Source of the DNA: Flavobacteriaceae bacterium | Lineage (GTDB): Bacteria; Bacteroidota; Bacteroidia; Flavobacteriales; Flavobacteriaceae | Reading direction: 5' to 3' | Length of the DNA: 64,000 bases | NCBI GenBank assembly: GCA_029238215.1 | Contig: JAQWGN010000017.1 | Span: 1 to 64,000 of the forward strand | Shown here: positions 61,061 to 64,000 of the stretch, piece after piece | Position numbering within the stretch: position 1 is the first letter of the stretch | Layout: the number at the start of each line of letters is the position of its first letter | Position numbers and translations under genes: made by a program | Notes under the pieces: generated by a model | Seen by the model: the letters and a program-made list of their open reading frames with translations, nothing else | Told to the model about the DNA's origin: nothing | Databases searched by the model: none

Positions 61061-61636
61061 CTATCCTACAAATAGTTGTTGGACATTTCCAGCAAATAGC
61101 TTTACGGCAATAGCCATAAGCACCACTCCAAAAACTTTTCGGATTATATTTATTCCCGAAATTCCTAACGCGTTTTCTATTCGCTTGGACGATTTCAATA
61201 CAATATATACAATTACGATGTTTATTACGATGGCTGCAATGATATTTGCTACGTCATATTCTGCTCGTAAGGAAAGTAAAGATGTTAGTGTCCCTGCACC
61301 TGCAATAAGCGGGAATGCTATGGGTACTACAGACGCTGTTTCGGCCGAATCATCCTTATATAGTTGAACTCCTAAAATCATTTCCAGCGCTAAAAAGAAA
61401 ATGATAAATGCACCTGCCACGGCAAAGGAATTCACATCAATGCCTATTAAGTGAAGGATACTTTCACCCAAAAATAAAAATCCTATCATAATAAGCCCTG
61501 CAACAAAGGATGCTTTTTCAGATTGAATACGCCCTACTTTTTGACGCAAGGCAATTATTACGGGGATACTTCCTATAATATCAATAACAGCAAACAGGAC
61601 CATGGTACAGGTGACAATCTCTTTTATTTCTAACAT
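61061..61636 (-). CDS. MarC family integral membrane protein
   Basis: A 191-residue protein with six hydrophobic helices. FAVIDIIGSIPVIIALR and VVPIAFPLIAGAGTLTSLLSL are the conserved MarC/UPF0056 blocks, the latter with the PLIAGPG-like turn. Despite the name, multiple-antibiotic resistance is not established for the family; a small-molecule transporter is presumed. Confidence 0.9.
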   Translation of the reverse strand: MLEIKEIVTCTMVLFAVIDIIGSIPVIIALRQKVGRIQSEKASFVAGLIMIGFLFLGESILHLIGIDVNSFAVAGAFIIFFLALEMILGVQLYKDDSAETASVVPIAFPLIAGAGTLTSLLSLRAEYDVANIIAAIVINIVIVYIVLKSSKRIENALGISGINIIRKVFGVVLMAIAVKLFAGNVQQLFVG

Positions 61637-61683
61637 GTATTAAATATACTTATTTTTTGAAACCAAAATTGTAGTTTCGTCAT

Positions 61684-62265
61684 ATGTTTCAATTGGGAAA
61701 AACACTGGTTTCGGAGCAGCTTTTTGACCAAGCATTTGCTTGTGATTTGGGCGCATGTAAAGGAGCCTGCTGTGTTGAAGGCGAAGCGGGGGCACCGCTA
61801 GAATTAGATGAAATTGACCGCCTCAAAGCCCAATGGAAAGAACTAATACCATTTCTAACGGAAAAGGGAGTACGTGCGATTGAATCGCAAGGAGTCGCGA
61901 CCCAAAATGCTTTTGACGAGTGGGAGACCCCTTTAATAGATGGTGCTGCGTGTGCATTTATTAATTATAATAAAAACGGAATTGCTCAATGCGGAATCGA
62001 ACAAGCCAATCGTGCAAACACAACGACTTTACAAAAACCCATTTCCTGTCATTTATATCCAATTCGTGTAAAACAGTACAGCGCATTCGTGGCCGTTAAT
62101 TATCATGAATGGTCTATATGTTCTTCGGGATGCTCGCTAGGAGAATCCCTAAAACTCCCTTTGTATCAATTTGTTCAACATGCGTTGGTTCGAAAATTTG
62201 GACAAGCGTGGTATGACGCTCTGCATGAGGCGGCATTAGAACATCAACAAAAACAGTCTTGTTAA
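61684..62265 (+). CDS. DUF3109 family protein
   Basis: A 193-residue protein with the cysteine block CDLGACKGACCVEGEAGAPLELDEID, then AACAFINYNKNGIAQCGIEQA and ISCHLYPIRVKQYSAFVAVNYHEWSICSSGC. The nine or so cysteines resemble the YkgJ type and suggest a metal or iron-sulfur site, which is not demonstrated. It is common in Bacteroidetes. It precedes the nrdB promoter region by ~200 bp. Confidence 0.87.
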   Translation: MFQLGKTLVSEQLFDQAFACDLGACKGACCVEGEAGAPLELDEIDRLKAQWKELIPFLTEKGVRAIESQGVATQNAFDEWETPLIDGAACAFINYNKNGIAQCGIEQANRANTTTLQKPISCHLYPIRVKQYSAFVAVNYHEWSICSSGCSLGESLKLPLYQFVQHALVRKFGQAWYDALHEAALEHQQKQSC

Positions 62266-62382
62266 AAACATTCCCTTCCCATAAGATGGTTTTTAAAACC
62301 CTGACAAACAGTTAATTAAAAGAAGTGTTTTTTCTGCTTTTTGTAGGAAAACCCTGAGTTGTTGTTAAAAACTACATGGCAT

Positions 62383-62391
62383 TGTGGAAAA
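62383..62391 (-). promoter_or_regulatory. DnaA-box-like site upstream of nrdB
   Basis: The minus strand reads TTTTCCACA, which fits the relaxed DnaA consensus TTWTNCACA. It lies 22 bp upstream of the nrdB -7 box. DnaA controls nrdAB in E. coli; here the idea rests on one nine-base match. Confidence 0.3.
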
Positions 62392-62412
62392 GTATGGCTT
62401 TTATTTCTCCTT

Positions 62413-62420
62413 TATTTTTG
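62413..62420 (+). promoter_or_regulatory. -7 box (TATTTTTG) of nrdB
   Basis: Exact TAnnTTTG match, 47 bp before the nrdB ATG. A second partial match, AACATTTG, follows at 62422-62429. Confidence 0.45.
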
Positions 62421-62467
62421 GAACATTTGTAAGGCAATAAAACAGCCATAACCTTTAAATAAAATAT

Positions 62468-63454
62468 ATGTCAAATTCCGCCGAACCCATTCTGTCTGAA
62501 AACAAGAACAGATTTGTAATTTTCCCTATTGAACATCATGATATTTGGGAGTGGTACAAAAAGCAGGAAGCATGCTTTTGGACGGCTGAAGAAATCGATT
62601 TGCATCAAGATCTTACAGATTGGAATACGAAACTAACAGATGACGAAAGGTATTTTGTTAAACATATTCTGGCATTTTTTGCAGCATCTGACGGAATTGT
62701 AAATGAGAACTTAGCCGAGAATTTTGTTAATGAGGTTCAATACAGTGAAGCAAAGTTTTTCTACGGGTTTCAGATTATGATGGAAAATATTCATTCGGAA
62801 ACCTATTCGTTACTTATTGATACATATGTTAAAGACGAGGTCGAAAAGAACGACCTCTTCCAAGCCATTGAAGTTTTTCCGGCAATTAAGAAAAAGGCAG
62901 ATTGGGCCTTGAAATGGATTGATTCAGATTCATTTGCAGAGCGCCTTATTGCGTTCGCTGCAGTTGAAGGAATTTTCTTTTCGGGAGCATTTTGTTCAAT
63001 TTTCTGGCTTAAAAAACGGGGTCTTATGCCAGGCCTAACGTTTTCAAACGAATTAATTTCTCGCGACGAGGGAATGCACTGTGATTTTGCTGTTCACTTG
63101 CACAATACACACTTGGTAAATAAAGTGCCAACCGCGCGTATTCGTGAAATTATTTTAGATGCCCTAATCATCGAACGTGAATTTATTACAGAGTCCTTAC
63201 CTGTGAGTTTGATTGGAATGAATGCCAAACTTATGACTCAGTACTTGGAGTTTGTAACAGATCGCCTACTGCTAGAACTTGGCTTAGAAAAAGAGTTCAA
63301 TGTGACCAACCCATTTGATTTCATGGATATGATTTCACTTCAAGGAAAGACTAATTTCTTTGAAAAACGCGTTTCTGAATATCAAAAAGCGGGGGTTTTG
63401 AACCAAGAAACAAAAGAAGAATCAGAAAAGTACTCGTTCGGCGACGATTTCTAA
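62468..63454 (+). CDS. nrdB: Ribonucleotide reductase small subunit (class I)
   Basis: Supplies the radical for reduction of ribonucleotides. The 328-residue protein shows metal ligands [44 protein letters not shown] (E, H and the radical Tyr at the expected spacing), [10 protein letters not shown] and [10 protein letters not shown] (Glu and His). Presence of the tyrosine suggests a standard Tyr-radical class Ia/Ib type. nrdA begins 82 bp downstream. Confidence 0.96.
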   Translation: MSNSAEPILSENKNRFVIFPIEHHDIWEWYKKQEACFWTAEEIDLHQDLTDWNTKLTDDERYFVKHILAFFAASDGIVNENLAENFVNEVQYSEAKFFYGFQIMMENIHSETYSLLIDTYVKDEVEKNDLFQAIEVFPAIKKKADWALKWIDSDSFAERLIAFAAVEGIFFSGAFCSIFWLKKRGLMPGLTFSNELISRDEGMHCDFAVHLHNTHLVNKVPTARIREIILDALIIEREFITESLPVSLIGMNAKLMTQYLEFVTDRLLLELGLEKEFNVTNPFDFMDMISLQGKTNFFEKRVSEYQKAGVLNQETKEESEKYSFGDDF

Positions 63455-63535
63455 ACGACTCCGAATTATTGTACCAATGTTCGATGACCTATTGTGGTTT
63501 GTCGACAGCAACAACCATTTAAAACGTTAGTACAT

Positions 63536-64000
63536 ATGTATGTAGTAAAAAGAGACGGGCGAAAAGAGCCTATAATGTTTGATAAAATCACCGCTCGCGT
63601 TCGTAAACTATGTTACGGACTGAACGAGCTTGTTGACCCAGTTAGAGTAGCGATGCGTGTTATTGAAGGACTATACGACGGCGTTACTACGTCTGCATTG
63701 GATAGCCTTGCCGCAGAAACCGCTGCGAACATGACAACAACACACCCCGATTATGCGCAATTGGCAGCACGTATTTCTGTTTCTAACCTTCATAAAAATA
63801 CCAAAAAGTCGTTTGCGGATACCATGACCGACTTGTATACGTATGTAAACCCAAGAACCAAGAAAAAATCACCTTTATTATCGGATGAGGTATACAAAGT
63901 GATTAAAGACAATGCAGATTTGTTAGACTCAACCATTATTTATAACCGTGATTTCGGGTATGATTTTTTTGGGTTTAAAACACTCGAGCGTTCGTATCTA
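63536..64000 (+). CDS. nrdA: Ribonucleotide reductase large subunit, N-terminal part
   Basis: The frame is open from the ATG at 63536 to the window end, 155 codons. It starts [31 protein letters not shown], an ATP-cone regulatory domain, and goes on to TLERSYL at the beginning of the catalytic barrel. It is absent from the ORF track because no stop falls in the window. Gene order nrdB-nrdA is the reverse of the E. coli order but usual in Bacteroidetes. Confidence 0.93.
   Translation, partial: MYVVKRDGRKEPIMFDKITARVRKLCYGLNELVDPVRVAMRVIEGLYDGVTTSALDSLAAETAANMTTTHPDYAQLAARISVSNLHKNTKKSFADTMTDLYTYVNPRTKKKSPLLSDEVYKVIKDNADLLDSTIIYNRDFGYDFFGFKTLERSYL

Noticed and set aside
1-64000. A defence system, toxin-antitoxin pair, rRNA or complete mobile element
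   Set aside because: No Cas, restriction-modification, toxin, transposase or integrase motif was seen in any frame read; the AlbA_2 gene alone is not enough.

Overview
The window looks like chromosome of a member of the Flavobacteriia (Bacteroidetes). The grounds are: low GC; two type IX secretion (T9SS) cargo/PorP-SprF pairs; the gliding lipoprotein GldH; a full MoxR-BatABCDE locus; a SusC-like TonB receptor with a DUF5689 lipoprotein; DUF3109, YHYH and HU-CCDC81/SPOR proteins; and many -7 boxes of the Bacteroidetes form TAnnTTTG just upstream of starts. No genus can be named from this alone.

Layout. 1-2278 is an accessory junction: a tRNA(CAU) 3' half with its terminator, two nearly identical 18-bp repeats around it, a two-domain FISUMP surface protein, and the 3' remnant of a phage/ICE-type gene. 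2279-18731 is a surface/gliding region: two large T9SS type B cargo proteins, each beside a PorP/SprF protein, flanking a CYTH protein, a trhO-gldH-PBP1A operon and recA. 18843-23219 is housekeeping (plsC, trpS, dprA, an HU-SPOR protein, a thioesterase). 23220-24103 is an 884-bp gene-free, AT-rich stretch with degenerate repeats and a palindromic element. 24104-29845 carries a secreted EEP-family nuclease/phosphatase, a TonB receptor, a DUF5689 lipoprotein and a YHYH lipoprotein, probably an uptake module. 29898-31896 is yicC-gmk-nadD; 31883-33019 is an AlbA_2 protein.

33162-41981 is an eight-gene MoxR / DUF58 / membrane protein / BatA-B-C-D-E operon. 41962-47078 holds cvpA, pheS, gpsA, a four-helix His-containing membrane protein, a PolB-like exonuclease and a serine hydrolase. 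47127-55482 is heme biosynthesis: hemA-C-D-E-F-B on the minus strand, divergent from an AraC regulator, hemH and a hemJ-like gene. With a hemL elsewhere, this would cover glutamyl-tRNA to heme. 55487-62265 is mixed housekeeping, and 62468-64000 has nrdB followed by the start of nrdA, cut by the window edge.

The most unusual items are the tRNA-derived junction, the FISUMP protein whose two copies diverge mainly in the last ~65 residues, the recurrent near-leaderless promoters, the gene-free repeat region and an orphan terminator-like hairpin after gpsA. I see no CRISPR array, transposase, recognisable defence system or rRNA. All family assignments are from reading the translations; no database search was run.
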